Shown in pieces: positions 1 through 9,375 of a stretch of DNA of 64,000 nt. The notes under the pieces were generated by a model that searched no databases, was not told the DNA's origin, and was given only the letters and a program-made list of their open reading frames with translations. Position 1 is the stretch's first letter. Each line of letters begins with the position of its first letter. Origin of the DNA: Prevotella conceptionensis 9403948 (lineage in GTDB: Bacteria > Bacteroidota > Bacteroidia > Bacteroidales > Bacteroidaceae); assembly GCF_000312305.1 (NCBI RefSeq), contig NZ_HE999447.1:179275-243274 (forward strand). Reading direction: 5' to 3'. Both the position numbers and the translations under genes were made by a program.

Positions 1-743
1 AGTTCGCGGCATTCGTTGGCCGTGATGTCGCTAACGGTGGTGAAACAGTCAACGTTCCATGCCGTTTGTTTCTCTATCGAATGCTTGCTTTGCATGTTTA
101 ATTCGTCGGCCATTTGGTCTCCGTTGTAGGCAAACAGATATTCGTAGAGGGGCTTGTTGTTGCCGGCAATACTTCGTCCGATGCTTGTTGCATGGGTTGT
201 AAATATGGTTGCAACCGCTGGAAGGTGCTTTCTTACGTACAACAGGCCCAATCCGGCCATCCATTCGTTACCATGATACACCACTTTTTCGTTCTTTCCT
301 ACCTGGCAATGGCAGAAACTCTCTACCACTTTGGCCGCTGCATACGAGAACATCGACGCCTCGTCGTAATCTCCATAGCCGTGCAAACTGTCCACTTGGA
401 AGTCTTCCCACAGCTCCGTATATATTTTATCTTTCTCTGAAAAGAAGGGTTGAAAGTCTACCAACACAGCAACAGGCGAGCCAGGAACATCCCAACGGCC
501 CACCTTAACGTTCAAACCATCCGTCCGAGCTTGCTTTACCCAATCGGCATAAAGGCTATTCACTTCCTGAAAACCCGTGTTCTCTCCATTCAAGAGCGGG
601 CCTACGAAGATTATCCTGTCGGGCATTACCGCCTGTAAAGTCCGTGCCCGTGTAGAAAGAACCGTGTAAATCCCGCCAACCTTGTTACATACTTCCCAAC
701 TTGATTCTAGAATATAGTCGGGGAATAGCTTTTTTCTATTCAT
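1..743 (-). CDS. Glycogen synthase, GT3 (yeast/animal) type, N-terminal part
   Basis: Reading the minus strand from the ATG at 743 gives an open frame of 247 codons that runs off the left edge, so the C-terminal part is missing. The protein opens with LFPDYILESSWEVCNKVGG, the UDP-glucose-binding start (KVGG) typical of eukaryote-like glycogen synthases found in Bacteroidetes; HGNEWMAGLGLLYVR and FTTHATSIGRSIAGN follow at about residues 160-200, also characteristic of that family. The enzyme would extend alpha-1,4-glucan chains in the cytoplasm for glycogen storage. A good Bacteroidetes -7 box lies 23 bases upstream. Family assignment is by recognised motifs; the sugar-nucleotide preference cannot be read from this fragment. 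Confidence 0.88.
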   Translation of the reverse strand, partial: MNRKKLFPDYILESSWEVCNKVGGIYTVLSTRARTLQAVMPDRIIFVGPLLNGENTGFQEVNSLYADWVKQARTDGLNVKVGRWDVPGSPVAVLVDFQPFFSEKDKIYTELWEDFQVDSLHGYGDYDEASMFSYAAAKVVESFCHCQVGKNEKVVYHGNEWMAGLGLLYVRKHLPAVATIFTTHATSIGRSIAGNNKPLYEYLFAYNGDQMADELNMQSKHSIEKQTAWNVDCFTTVSDITANECRE

Positions 744-765
744 TTATATATATAAAATATTGTTG

Positions 766-773
766 CAAAGATA
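766..773 (-). promoter_or_regulatory. Promoter -7 box of glycogen synthase
   Basis: TATCTTTG on the minus strand matches the Bacteroidetes consensus TAnnTTTG and leaves a leader of roughly 20 bases before the ATG at 743. No clear -33 TTTG was seen. Confidence 0.6.
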
Positions 774-971
774 GCATAATTTTTAGACAACGCCCAAGTT
801 ATAGTTCATTAATTTGCTAAAAGGTGGTATATACTTGATTTAGATTGGGTGGGCAAATGCACATTAGTGCTTGTGTTAAAAAGCCCACAACTGGGATGTA
901 TTCGGCCTCCTTTATATTCAAAATGCGCATATAAACAAGGTGCTAGAACCTGCCGATACAAGCCACACTCC

Positions 972-1613
972 TTACAACTGATTGCACAAGTCGGCGAAAC
1001 TGGCATGCAAATAGTTGGGGATAATCACCTTAGTATATTGATTTATCACCTCAACGGAGTTTGAAGTGGCCAGTCCCACAAGCGGCATACCAGCCGACTT
1101 AACAGATTTAAAGCCACTAGTACTATCTTCGAAAGCCACACACTCGGTGGGCCTCACCCCGAAATAGCTTGCTCCAAGCAGATAGCAATAGGGGTCGGGC
1201 TTGCTTTTGGCAAAGTCTTCGGCCGTGAAAACGTGGTCGAAAAGTGCCTTAAAGTTGGGATGTTGGTCATAAACCTGCTGCATTTTTTCTTTGTTGCTGC
1301 TGGTAACAACGGCCGTATTAACTTTAAGCTGATGCAATTGGGCAATGAAATCCTCAAAACCAAGTACATACTCAAACTGCATATTGCGCTCGAATGTGTT
1401 AAGTTCTGCCGTTATTTTATTCTGCAAATCGGGTTTGTCAGCAAAGTAACGCTCGTAAATCCATGTCAACGTTTGTCCTTTAATGCTGGTGGCCAATTGG
1501 GGTTCGTTGGGATAATGGCGTGCGAACACGGTGCTCCAAAACGCTGTATACTGTGGTTCTGTGTCGAAAACAACACCATCCAAATCAAAAAGAGCTGCTT
1601 TTTTGTAACTCAT
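972..1613 (-). CDS. HAD-superfamily phosphatase, beta-phosphoglucomutase-like
   Basis: A 213-residue cytoplasmic protein with all four HAD motifs: FDLDGVVFDTE (motif I, nucleophile Asp near residue 9), VVTSSN (motif II), KSKPDPYCYL (motif III Lys) and FEDSTSGFKS (motif IV). The helical cap inserted after motif I and the overall length fit the beta-phosphoglucomutase / sugar-phosphatase subfamily, so a phosphorylated sugar is the likely substrate, but the exact one cannot be deduced. It lies on the same strand 228 bases upstream of glycogen synthase, which has its own promoter, so the two are probably separate transcripts. Confidence 0.85.
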   Translation of the reverse strand: MSYKKAALFDLDGVVFDTEPQYTAFWSTVFARHYPNEPQLATSIKGQTLTWIYERYFADKPDLQNKITAELNTFERNMQFEYVLGFEDFIAQLHQLKVNTAVVTSSNKEKMQQVYDQHPNFKALFDHVFTAEDFAKSKPDPYCYLLGASYFGVRPTECVAFEDSTSGFKSVKSAGMPLVGLATSNSVEVINQYTKVIIPNYLHASFADLCNQL

Positions 1614-1712
1614 ATTCTCTATGTTTTAAAGGAAAATCCATCATATCATCCTACACGTGGCCTGGTGCGATGTCATTGCAAACAAAGCCATAAAGCCTGC
1701 CCTACCCTTTCT

Positions 1713-2576
1713 TTACTTGCGAACATACATGCCGGCATTTAGGTTTGCGATAAATTTTTCGCCCTCTTCAAACCCCTCTTCGTAAAGCATTTCCAGCTTG
1801 TTCGTGTCTTTTTCAATTCTGCCCACATCCATAGGGCGTTGCGGACGAATACAAACTATTCGCCCTTCGCGCTCCAAATCTTCGGCCAATTGCAGCTGTG
1901 CGTTGTACACTTCAAGTCTTCTGCTTAGTGCAACCCTCAGTCGCGGATACTTCTTATATATAAAATTAGGTATCTTATGGTCTTTTCCCGTAGCCCTAAA
2001 CCCATAGTTGCGTGTCATCACCACCACATTAAAGTCGTGTCCTGTGTCGATAGCTCGTTGCACGGGTATGCTGTCTACGATACCGCCGTCAAGCATGGGA
2101 ATGCCGTCTACCTCTACAATTTTACAAACAAAGGGTAAACTGCTCGATGCCCTAACCACATCAAGCGCGCGTTGCTTGTCGTTTTTCTCCGTCAGGTACA
2201 TGGCACCACCAGTCAAGCAGTTGGTAGTAACCATTTCGAATGTTGTTCGATTGCTGAAATAAGCATCGTAATCGAAAGGCAATAGCTCATTGGGAAACTT
2301 GTCGTACAGCAAGTCTTGGTCGAATATACAACCTTGCGTAACCAAGTGGCGTAATCCCAAATAATCGTAACGGGCCAGAAAGTCGATATTCGAAAGTCTT
2401 GCCCTTCTTGGTTGCCAGCTCATATACGACATGCCGTTGCAGGCTCCGGCGGACACTGCAACAACATAATTAAATCGCAAGCCATGTTTCATAAAAGCGT
2501 CTAAAACACCGCTGGTAAACACCCCGCGCATGCCTCCGCCTTCAAGAACTAAGCCCGTATTTGCCCCTATTTGCAT
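1713..2576 (-). CDS. Patatin-like phospholipase (YjjU/RssA type)
   Basis: 287 residues. The N-terminus has the oxyanion-hole motif GGGMRGVFTSG, followed by the nucleophile elbow AVSAGACNG (Ser near residue 43) and the catalytic Asp in MLDGGIVDSIP (about residue 162). These are the Ser-Asp dyad elements of bacterial patatins, which hydrolyse acyl esters of phospholipids. The first Gly of the usual GxSxG elbow is Ala here. No signal peptide or membrane segment is visible, so it is probably cytoplasmic or peripheral. It is divergent from the aminopeptidase P gene, with 87 bases between start codons, and lies 99 bases upstream of the HAD gene on the same strand. The physiological substrate is unknown. 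Confidence 0.85.
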   Translation of the reverse strand: MQIGANTGLVLEGGGMRGVFTSGVLDAFMKHGLRFNYVVAVSAGACNGMSYMSWQPRRARLSNIDFLARYDYLGLRHLVTQGCIFDQDLLYDKFPNELLPFDYDAYFSNRTTFEMVTTNCLTGGAMYLTEKNDKQRALDVVRASSSLPFVCKIVEVDGIPMLDGGIVDSIPVQRAIDTGHDFNVVVMTRNYGFRATGKDHKIPNFIYKKYPRLRVALSRRLEVYNAQLQLAEDLEREGRIVCIRPQRPMDVGRIEKDTNKLEMLYEEGFEEGEKFIANLNAGMYVRK

Positions 2577-2628
2577 AAAACACTTTAAATTTTAGGGGCA
2601 AAGTTAATAAAACATGCTCATTTTTTCA

Positions 2629-2636
2629 TATCTTTG
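2629..2636 (+). promoter_or_regulatory. Promoter -7 box of aminopeptidase P gene
   Basis: TATCTTTG matches TAnnTTTG, 27 bases upstream of the chosen ATG at 2664. Its presence argues against the upstream TTG start at 2634, which falls inside the promoter. Confidence 0.65.
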
Positions 2637-2663
2637 CGTACAAATGTTTTAAAACTAATTATC

Positions 2664-4067
2664 ATGTTCAGCAAGGAAACTTACATCCGTAGGCGTACCG
2701 AACTTAAAAAGTTGGTACAAAGTGGTGTGATTGTCATTTTTGGCAACAACGAATCACCATGCAATTTTCCCAACAATGGATACTATCCATTCCGTCAAGA
2801 CTCGTCGTTCCTCTACTATTTCGGCGTACAACGCGATGGACTTGTTGGAGTAATCGACATTGACAACAACGTCGACACACTCATTGGCGACGACATCGAC
2901 ATTGACGACATCGTGTGGTATGGGTCGGTTGACAGTGTAAAAGACTTGGCCGCGCAGGTGGGCGTAGAACATTCGGCCCCTATGAAACACCTCAAAACCG
3001 TTTGCCACGATGCCATTAAGCAAAAACGGAAGATACATTTCTTGCCTCCCTATCGGCACGACATCAAGTTGCAGATATTCGATCTCCTAGGCATTCACCC
3101 CAACCAACAAAAGGATGCTGCCTCTATGCAACTTATCAATGCCGTGGTGAAAATGCGTTCGGTAAAAGAAGACCAAGAGATTGAAGAACTAGAAAGGGCC
3201 TCTGAGATTGGTTACCTGATGCACACCACAGCCATGAAACTGATAAAGCCCGGCGTAACAGAGAAGTATGTGGCAGGACAAGTCAGCGGAATTGCCGGCT
3301 CGTACGGTGCAATGGTAAGTTTCCCGACAATCTTTTCGCAACACGGAGAAATTATGCACGGCAATCCTTCGATGGCCGTACTAGAAGAAGGCAGGCTGGC
3401 CTTGTGCGATTGCGGTGCCGAAACGATTAACAACTACTGTTCGGACAACACGCGTACAATGCCCGTTAGCGGCAAGTTCACACAACGCCAATTGGAGATA
3501 TACACCATCGTTGAGGCTTGCCACGACCATGCGCTCGAGCTTTCTAAACCCGGCGTAAAGTATTACGATGTGCACATGGGTGTTTGCCGCATGATGACCG
3601 AACGCCTGAAAGAGCTGGGACTAATGAAGGGCGACACCGACGAGGCGTTGGCAGCTGGCGCACATGCCATGTTCCTGCCCCACGGACTTGGACACATGAT
3701 GGGCATGGACGTGCACGACATGGAGGCCTTAGACCAAAAATATGTTGGCTACGACGACGAAATACAGCCTTCTACCCAATTCGGCACCTCGGCCCTGCGC
3801 ATGGCACGCCGCTTGGAAAAGGGATTTGTGGTTACAGATGAACCAGGAATATACTTCATTCCCGACCTTATCGACGATTGGCGAGCCAAAGGACACTGCA
3901 AAGACTTCCTTAACTTCGACCTCATCGAAACTTACAAAGACTTCGGCGGCATCAGATTGGAAGACGATGTGCTGATAACCGACAATGGTTGCCGCATGCT
4001 TGGCAAGCAAATCATACCCTACCACCCCAAAGACGTGGAAGAGTATATGGCCAAACACCGCGTGTAA
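2664..4067 (+). CDS. pepP: Xaa-Pro aminopeptidase (M24B)
   Basis: 467 residues from the ATG at 2664; an in-frame TTG at 2634 was rejected because it overlaps the promoter. The N-terminal creatinase-like domain (about 1-170) is followed by the pita-bread metallopeptidase domain. Metal ligands are visible as the two Asp in CDCGAETINNYCSDNTRT, the His in HGLGHMMGMDVHDM, and the Glu in DEPGIYF and GIRLEDDVL. The enzyme removes N-terminal residues preceding proline, normally in the cytoplasm with two Mn(II) ions. Length and motif order are normal for PepP. It is monocistronic by appearance: own promoter upstream and a hairpin just downstream. Confidence 0.93.
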   Translation: MFSKETYIRRRTELKKLVQSGVIVIFGNNESPCNFPNNGYYPFRQDSSFLYYFGVQRDGLVGVIDIDNNVDTLIGDDIDIDDIVWYGSVDSVKDLAAQVGVEHSAPMKHLKTVCHDAIKQKRKIHFLPPYRHDIKLQIFDLLGIHPNQQKDAASMQLINAVVKMRSVKEDQEIEELERASEIGYLMHTTAMKLIKPGVTEKYVAGQVSGIAGSYGAMVSFPTIFSQHGEIMHGNPSMAVLEEGRLALCDCGAETINNYCSDNTRTMPVSGKFTQRQLEIYTIVEACHDHALELSKPGVKYYDVHMGVCRMMTERLKELGLMKGDTDEALAAGAHAMFLPHGLGHMMGMDVHDMEALDQKYVGYDDEIQPSTQFGTSALRMARRLEKGFVVTDEPGIYFIPDLIDDWRAKGHCKDFLNFDLIETYKDFGGIRLEDDVLITDNGCRMLGKQIIPYHPKDVEEYMAKHRV

Positions 4068-4108
4068 GAACTACGCCAATGCCAGCAACGCCGGCACACA
4101 CCTAAAAG

Positions 4109-4145
4109 GATGCCCACACGGGGGTGCGCCCTTGTGTGCGGCATC
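4109..4145 (+). terminator. Hairpin after the aminopeptidase P gene
   Basis: Arms GATGCC (4109-4114) and GGCATC (4140-4145) enclose further pairing ACAC/GTGT and GGGTGCGCCC. A short T run (TCTTT) follows. Plausible terminator, weak U tract. Confidence 0.45.
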
Positions 4146-4336
4146 TCTTTATAAGGGCAGGCCAATGTCTTCGCTTATGCAACACAACTTCAAGCATGCA
4201 AACAGCAAATAGTGGCAGCCCCGAACAAACATGGCCGCATTTACAATGCCCACAACATAACAAACAAACCTACCGCGAAAGCGGTTAAGAACATGGTTTC
4301 AATTAACAATTTAAATATTTAAAAACAAGCAGAACA

Positions 4337-5551
4337 ATGAAAAAAGTATTCTTCGCTGTACTTGTTGCGCTCACTGCTACAGGTTTGAACGCTAAGACTC
4401 CTAAGACAAAAACCACCCCTACTAGGAGCAAACCCGTGTTTACGGTGGTAAAGGAGAACAAAATTACCAGTATCAAAGACCAAAACCGCAGTGGAACGTG
4501 CTGGGACTACGCCACGATGAGTTTCATCGAGAGCGAAATCCTACGCAAGTCGGACAAGACCTACAACCTCAGCGAAATGTTTATCGCGAGCAAAAACTAC
4601 ATGGATCGTGCTGTTAAGGCTGTTAGAATGCACGGCGACGTGTCGTTCGCACAAGGCGGTAGCTTTGACGACCCCATCCACGTTATCAGGCAACACGGTA
4701 TCGTTCCCGAAGAAGCAATGGCTTTGCCTGGCACAATGACAGGCGACTCGTTGGCCAACTTCGGCGAGTTTTTTAGTGTGATGTCGCCTTATGTGTCTGC
4801 CGTTGCTACAAGCAAGGCCAAGAAACTTTCTCCTGCATGGAAAAAGGGCTTGCAAGGCATTCTCGATGCGTACCTAGGCAAATGCCCTGAAAACTTCACT
4901 TACGAAGGAAAGAGCTACACGCCGCAATCGTTCGCAGAGAGTCTAGGCCTTGATTGGGACGATTATATCACCTTCACCAGCTACACCCACCATCCCTGGT
5001 ACTCCAAATTTGCCGTAGAGGTGCAAGACAACTGGCGTTGGGCACAAAGCTATAACGTACCTATCGAAGACCTTACCCGCATTATCGACAATGCCATCAT
5101 GAACGGCTACACCATTGGTTGGGGCGGCGACGTTACCGAAGATGGTTTCACTCGCAAAGGTTTGGGTATTGCTATCGATGCCAAGAAGGTGCGTTCGATG
5201 GCTGGAACAGATGCCGACCGCTGGTTTAAGCTTTCGCAAGACGAGAAGAAACACCGCTACGACTCGCTGGGCGTAAACGTTCCCGAACTTGTTCCCACAC
5301 AAGCACTTCGCCAAGAGGCTTACGACAACTGGGAAACAACCGACGACCATGGCATGCACATCTTTGGCATTGCTAAGGACCAGAACGGAAAAGAATACTA
5401 TATGGTGAAGAACTCGTGGGGTAAGTATGGCGACTATAAGGGCATTTGGTACATGACCAAGGCTTACGTTGCCCTCAAAACGATGGACTTCATGGTAAAT
5501 AAGAACGCCGTTCCTGCCGACTTGTTGCAGAAGATTGGCTTGTCGAAGTAA
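4337..5551 (+). CDS. Exported C1B-family cysteine peptidase (bleomycin hydrolase/PepC-like)
   Basis: 404 residues. MKKVFFAVLVALTATGLNA is a clear signal peptide, so unlike cytoplasmic PepC this enzyme is predicted to be secreted to the periplasm or beyond. Papain-fold residues are present in order: Gln and Cys in DQNRSGTCWDYA (about residues 50-60), the catalytic His in DDHGMHIFGIAKD (about 340), and Asn in YMVKNSWGKYGDY (about 360). The spacing and the long insertion between Cys and His fit the C1B (bleomycin hydrolase) family, whose members act as aminopeptidases. Flanked by its own terminator and a long intergenic region; no operon partner. Confidence 0.9.
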   Translation: MKKVFFAVLVALTATGLNAKTPKTKTTPTRSKPVFTVVKENKITSIKDQNRSGTCWDYATMSFIESEILRKSDKTYNLSEMFIASKNYMDRAVKAVRMHGDVSFAQGGSFDDPIHVIRQHGIVPEEAMALPGTMTGDSLANFGEFFSVMSPYVSAVATSKAKKLSPAWKKGLQGILDAYLGKCPENFTYEGKSYTPQSFAESLGLDWDDYITFTSYTHHPWYSKFAVEVQDNWRWAQSYNVPIEDLTRIIDNAIMNGYTIGWGGDVTEDGFTRKGLGIAIDAKKVRSMAGTDADRWFKLSQDEKKHRYDSLGVNVPELVPTQALRQEAYDNWETTDDHGMHIFGIAKDQNGKEYYMVKNSWGKYGDYKGIWYMTKAYVALKTMDFMVNKNAVPADLLQKIGLSK

Positions 5552-5588
5552 TTCGAGAATAAAGGTACATTTACCTTTCCTAGTAAAC

Positions 5589-5646
5589 AATCGTCTAGGT
5601 TGGGCTTGAAACATTTTCTTCTTGCCCGCCCTAGACGATTTTTTGT
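5589..5646 (+). terminator. Rho-independent terminator of the C1B peptidase gene
   Basis: AATCGTCTAGG (5589-5599) pairs perfectly with CCTAGACGATT (5630-5640); an inner GGGC/GGCC-type pairing (GGGC with GCCC) closes the loop, and six T follow. Confidence 0.8.
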
Positions 5647-5744
5647 GCGCCAACAGATGGTGCATACAACATTGTGCATCGCTTAAAGAAACAAACAGCC
5701 AATATCTCATCTGTTTTTTAGGCAGACTATCTTCCGCCTATCGG

Positions 5745-5870
5745 CGCATTACACAGAGCAAAGCCGTCTTGACTTTTAATATTTCTGTAAATCGAAAGGA
5801 GTTTGCTATCTTTGTGATGCCAACATAAGATAAACACTCCTCCCAGATACAAAGTGCAGAACAAATCAAT
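5745..5870 (+). mobile_element. Probable relic of an insertion sequence 5' end
   Basis: This stretch resembles the upstream part of the IS relic at 27270-27600: both have ACTTTTA..., a GAAAGGAG/GAGAGGAG box, TATCTTTGTGATGC, then AACACTCCTCCC / AACACCCCTCTC, and a decayed match to the first codons of the transposase (ATACAAAGTGCAGAACAAA against ATGCACGAAGTACTGGACAAA). No open frame survives here. Part of the resemblance is simply the shared promoter box, so the homology is moderately supported. Confidence 0.35.
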
Positions 5871-5929
5871 TCACGGGCTTATAAACTCGCGAAAGCCCAA
5901 CAACTTCCAAATACAGCAACTCATCAAAT

Positions 5930-6052
5930 GACAAACTCAAAAACTCATCAACTCAAAAACTTATAAACTCACACACTCATCAACTTATAAACTCACACAC
6001 TCATCAACTTACAAAGTCATCAACTCAAAAGCTCATCAACTCAAAAACTTAA
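5930..6052 (+). repeat. Octamer-period degenerate repeat tract
   Basis: The bases fall into consecutive 8-bp units such as ACTCATCA, ACTCAAAA, ACTTATAA, ACTCACAC (consensus ACTnAnnA), with about 13 units in register. The tract lies immediately before 620-bp repeat copy A. It has no coding capacity because the period is not a multiple of three. Confidence 0.75.
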
Positions 6053-6066
6053 ATTATTTCCTTTTT

Positions 6067-6690
6067 GTTTTACAAAACCTCTTAAATTTTCACTCCGTTC
6101 TAGCGAAAATATAGGCTATAAAGTAGTTAAATTGGTACTCTTTCTTGTTTTTCAGGCCTTCCAATATGTTCGTTTTTAAGAAAAAGACCTGCATTTTGCA
6201 CCATTTAGTCTTTCTAGATTGGTCGTTGACTCATAATTTTTCATGCCCAAATACCCACTTTTAGACCCTAAAACCCCACTTTTTAACGGTCATTTTGCCC
6301 TTTTGCACCATGTTTTTGATGGTTCGAAGAGGTTTTGTCCGTACCATTGCAGTGTATTTTTATGCACACTATTACACATTTAGCAGCATTTTAGCTTGCG
6401 TTTTGCACCATTTTGCACGGCGTTTTGCACCATTTTACCTTGCATTTAGCACCGAAACGCACTCCATTTTGCACCAAAACGCACTCTATTTTGCACCAAA
6501 ACGCACCCTATTTTGCAGCAAATAGCCCCGAAAATGGTGTAAATGACGGTTCTTTGAAATAAATATTCATTTTGCCTGCATACACATACTAACCCTTTTT
6601 GCATCAAAACCAACCTTCACGAGAATCGATTTTTTGCAGCAAGGTGGGCGATTGGTGAACGAAAATGGCACTCATAATGTTAAATTTCTT
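6067..6690 (+). repeat. 620-bp intergenic repeat, copy A
   Basis: One of five related copies in this window. Landmarks in order: TTTTACAAAAC (left end), TCTAGCGAAAAT, GCATTTTGCACCATTTAG, TTTCTAGATTGG, CCCACTTTTAGACCCTAAAA, a block of about 22-bp subrepeats of the type TTTTGCACCAAAACGCACT (about 6400-6520), GCAGCAAATAGCCC, TTTGAAATAAATATTCATTT, GCATCAAAACCAACCTTC, CGAGAATCGATTTTTTGCAG, and AATGTTAAATTT (right end). Short frames inside it are not coding, as they are not conserved between copies. Confidence 0.85.
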
Positions 6691-7129
6691 ACCAAAAACC
6701 AGACAAAAATACTTATACTGCGTACACGCGCGCGTGCATCGACACCTAATGTACGTACGCTTACAATCGCCAGCGCAAGGGGTTGCAGGGCATGCAGCCC
6801 ACGGCCAACGGAGGCAGCATCATGGAAACGCAGAAGTAATCTGCCATCGACAGTCAGTTTTCTGGCTTGTAGTTTTCCAACTCGGTAACTTTGTTAACCA
6901 GGTTACTTCCTACCTCATCAACTCGTTAACTTTATGGTTGAATGAAAGTAAACATACCTAAATACCCCCGAAACGTGCGCGAACCAGCCGACGTAAAGAA
7001 CCTATCACAATGCGATGAGACAGCGGATAAGGACATATTTGAGCGGCACATAAAGCACGAAAAACATTATTTCGTGCTAAAATCGTGCTAAAATCGTTTG
7101 TCCGTGCAATGGGTTCACACACTTTTTAC
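6691..7129. other. Intergenic stretch without recognised gene
   Basis: Between repeat copy A and the promoter of the rRNA methyltransferase. It contains some GTTAAC-rich low-complexity sequence (6880-6935) reminiscent of the octamer tracts and a duplicated ATCGTGCTAAA (about 7070-7095). No convincing frame or RNA was seen. Confidence 0.5.
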
Positions 7130-7137
7130 TATATTTG
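7130..7137 (+). promoter_or_regulatory. Promoter -7 box of the rsmF-thyA-folA cluster
   Basis: TATATTTG matches TAnnTTTG and lies 23 bases before the ATG at 7161, supporting that start over the more upstream TTG/GTG-type starts. Confidence 0.6.
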
Positions 7138-7160
7138 TATCTGCAAAAGACGAAAAAGAC

Positions 7161-8564
7161 ATGGTCCTACCACAAGAATTTACCGCTTATACAAGGGCGC
7201 TTATGGGCAACGAACTGTACGAAAAGTTGCTTGCCGCACTAGAAGGAGAGCCTCCTGTGAGCCTCAGATTGAACCCGTTTAAGACGAAAAACGGCGAAAC
7301 CGAGGTGTGTAACGCGGACGAAGGCGTGGCATGGACTGACTATGGTTATTACCTTTCGGGACGTCCAAACTTTACGTTCGACCCGCTTTTTCACGCAGGC
7401 ACCTATTATGTACAAGAGGCATCGTCGATGTTTGTGGCGTGGATAGTGAAACAATTGGTACACTCGCCCATCACGATGCTCGACCTTTGTGCGGCTCCAG
7501 GTGGTAAATCTACGGCTTTGAGAAGTGTTCTTCCACAAGGAAGTCTGCTGTTTTGCAACGAACCCATAACGCAAAGGGCGAGCATCTTGGCAGAAAACGT
7601 GCAGAAGTTTGGCCATCCCGACATGGTGGTGAGCAGCAATTTCGCAGCCGACTACCGCAAAAGCGGCTTGCAATTTGATGCCATCCTAGCCGATGTGCCC
7701 TGCTCTGGCGAGGGTATGTTCAGAAAAGATGCAGGGGCAATTGCCGAGTGGAGCGAAACAAATGTGGAACACTGTTGGCGATTGCAGCGCGAGATAATTG
7801 CCGATATCTGGCCTTGTCTAAAACCTGGCGGACTGCTTATATACTCTACTTGCACCTTCAACGACAAGGAAAACGAACGCAATGTGGAGTGGATTGCACA
7901 AGAATTTGATGCTGATTTCGACCTGCCGCCCATCCCTTCTGCATGGAACATCACGGGGAGCATCGGTTCGGACATTCCTGCATGCAGGTTTATTCCAGGC
8001 ATATCTAAGGGCGAAGGGCTCTTCTTATGTGTGCTTAGGAAGAGGTACGAGCATGGTATGGTACACGATGAGCGGAAAAAGCGTTCCTCAAAAAGCATGA
8101 CAACAAAGGTAAGCTTGCCCGAAATGCCACAGTGGTTAAACGCAGATTTGGCGTTCGACACACGCCAAATAAACGGCAACATCCACGCCATACCCTGTCA
8201 ATGGACAAGTCTGTTAGACAAGGCTAGTGCAACATTGCGCATTGTTCATGCAGGAGTTGCGCTGGCTACACCAAAGGGAAAAGACCTAGTTCCACACCCT
8301 GCGCTCGCCCACTCCATTGCTCTTAACAGCAGCGCATTTTGCAAATGCGAGTTGGATTACGCCTCGGCTATCGCCTTTTTGCGCCGCGAGACCATCACTT
8401 TACATGCAGATACACCCCGTGGATACGTGTTAGTTACCCATCAAGGCATGCCACTGGGCTTTGTAAAGAACATCGGTAACCGTGCCAACAACCTCTATCC
8501 GCAAGAGTGGCGCATAAAAAGCACGCACATTCCACAACCACAACAGATTATAAAGTTAAAATGA
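7161..8564 (+). CDS. rsmF: rRNA cytosine-C5 methyltransferase (NOL1/NOP2/Sun family, RsmF-like)
   Basis: 467 residues from the ATG at 7161. SAM-binding motif I is [13 protein letters not shown] (about residue 110), motif IV has the catalytic Cys in [13 protein letters not shown] (about 180), and motif VI carries the second Cys in [15 protein letters not shown] (about 230). The C-terminal 180 residues match the RsmF-type extension with a PUA-like fold. The family methylates a cytosine in 16S rRNA using S-adenosylmethionine. The stop codon overlaps the thyA start by four bases (ATGA), indicating translational coupling. Assignment to RsmF rather than another Sun-family member is by length and C-terminal extension only. 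Confidence 0.88.
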   Translation: MVLPQEFTAYTRALMGNELYEKLLAALEGEPPVSLRLNPFKTKNGETEVCNADEGVAWTDYGYYLSGRPNFTFDPLFHAGTYYVQEASSMFVAWIVKQLVHSPITMLDLCAAPGGKSTALRSVLPQGSLLFCNEPITQRASILAENVQKFGHPDMVVSSNFAADYRKSGLQFDAILADVPCSGEGMFRKDAGAIAEWSETNVEHCWRLQREIIADIWPCLKPGGLLIYSTCTFNDKENERNVEWIAQEFDADFDLPPIPSAWNITGSIGSDIPACRFIPGISKGEGLFLCVLRKRYEHGMVHDERKKRSSKSMTTKVSLPEMPQWLNADLAFDTRQINGNIHAIPCQWTSLLDKASATLRIVHAGVALATPKGKDLVPHPALAHSIALNSSAFCKCELDYASAIAFLRRETITLHADTPRGYVLVTHQGMPLGFVKNIGNRANNLYPQEWRIKSTHIPQPQQIIKLK

Positions 8565-9355
8565 AACAATATCTAGACTTGCTTCAACGCATCGTGAACG
8601 AAGGCACACGCAAGGAAGACCGCACCGGAACAGGAACGCTAAGCGTTTTTGGACACCAGATGCGCTTTAACCTCGAAGAGGGTTTTCCGTTGCTAACCAC
8701 GAAGAAACTACACCTCAAATCCATCATCCACGAGTTGTTGTGGTTTCTTAAAGGAGACACTAACGTAAAGTATCTGCAAGAAAATGGCGTGAGGATTTGG
8801 AACGAGTGGGCCGACGAGAACGGGGAACTGGGTCCTGTTTATGGCCATCAGTGGCGGTCGTGGCCCGACTATAACGGCGGACATATCGACCAGATACAAG
8901 ACATTGTGAACGCCTTGAAGAACAATCCCGACTCTCGACGGATGATTGTCAGTGCGTGGAACGTGGCCGAAGTAGACCAAATGGCACTCCCACCCTGCCA
9001 TTGCCTGTTCCAATTTTATGTGGCCAATGGCAAGCTAAGCTTGCAATTGTACCAACGTTCGGCCGATACTTTCCTCGGCGTGCCCTTTAATATTGCCTCG
9101 TATGCTCTGCTAACGATGATGATGGCACAAGTTAGCGGGCTGAAACCAGGCGACTTTATCCACACCACAGGCGACACGCATCTTTACCTAAACCACTTGG
9201 AACAGGCCAAAGAGCAGCTGAAACGCACTCCGCGTACATTGCCGAGGATGGTGATTAACCCCAATGTGACCAGCATTTTCGACTTTAAATACGACGACTT
9301 TACCCTCGAAGGCTACGACCCCTTGCCGCACATCAAGGCCGAAGTGTCGGTGTAG
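8561..9355 (+). CDS. thyA: Thymidylate synthase
   Basis: 264 residues, the same length as the E. coli enzyme. Motifs include [11 protein letters not shown] near the start, the catalytic Cys in [12 protein letters not shown] (about residue 147), [20 protein letters not shown], and the C-terminal [16 protein letters not shown]. It makes dTMP from dUMP using methylene-tetrahydrofolate, releasing dihydrofolate that the next gene product reduces. The start at 8561 overlaps the rsmF stop; a longer frame beginning at 8507 lies within rsmF and is not used. Confidence 0.98.
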   Translation: MKQYLDLLQRIVNEGTRKEDRTGTGTLSVFGHQMRFNLEEGFPLLTTKKLHLKSIIHELLWFLKGDTNVKYLQENGVRIWNEWADENGELGPVYGHQWRSWPDYNGGHIDQIQDIVNALKNNPDSRRMIVSAWNVAEVDQMALPPCHCLFQFYVANGKLSLQLYQRSADTFLGVPFNIASYALLTMMMAQVSGLKPGDFIHTTGDTHLYLNHLEQAKEQLKRTPRTLPRMVINPNVTSIFDFKYDDFTLEGYDPLPHIKAEVSV

Positions 9356-9375
9356 CCCCCTAACATAATAAGGAC

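Noticed and set aside
2634..2663. TTG start for aminopeptidase P 30 bases upstream
   Set aside because: The codon is part of the promoter -7 box TATCTTTG; the ATG at 2664 begins the conserved protein.
6295..6525. Small open frames in the 620-bp repeats (also 57954-58154, 45665-45895)
   Set aside because: They consist of the 22-bp subrepeats read in one frame and are not conserved in frame among the five copies.
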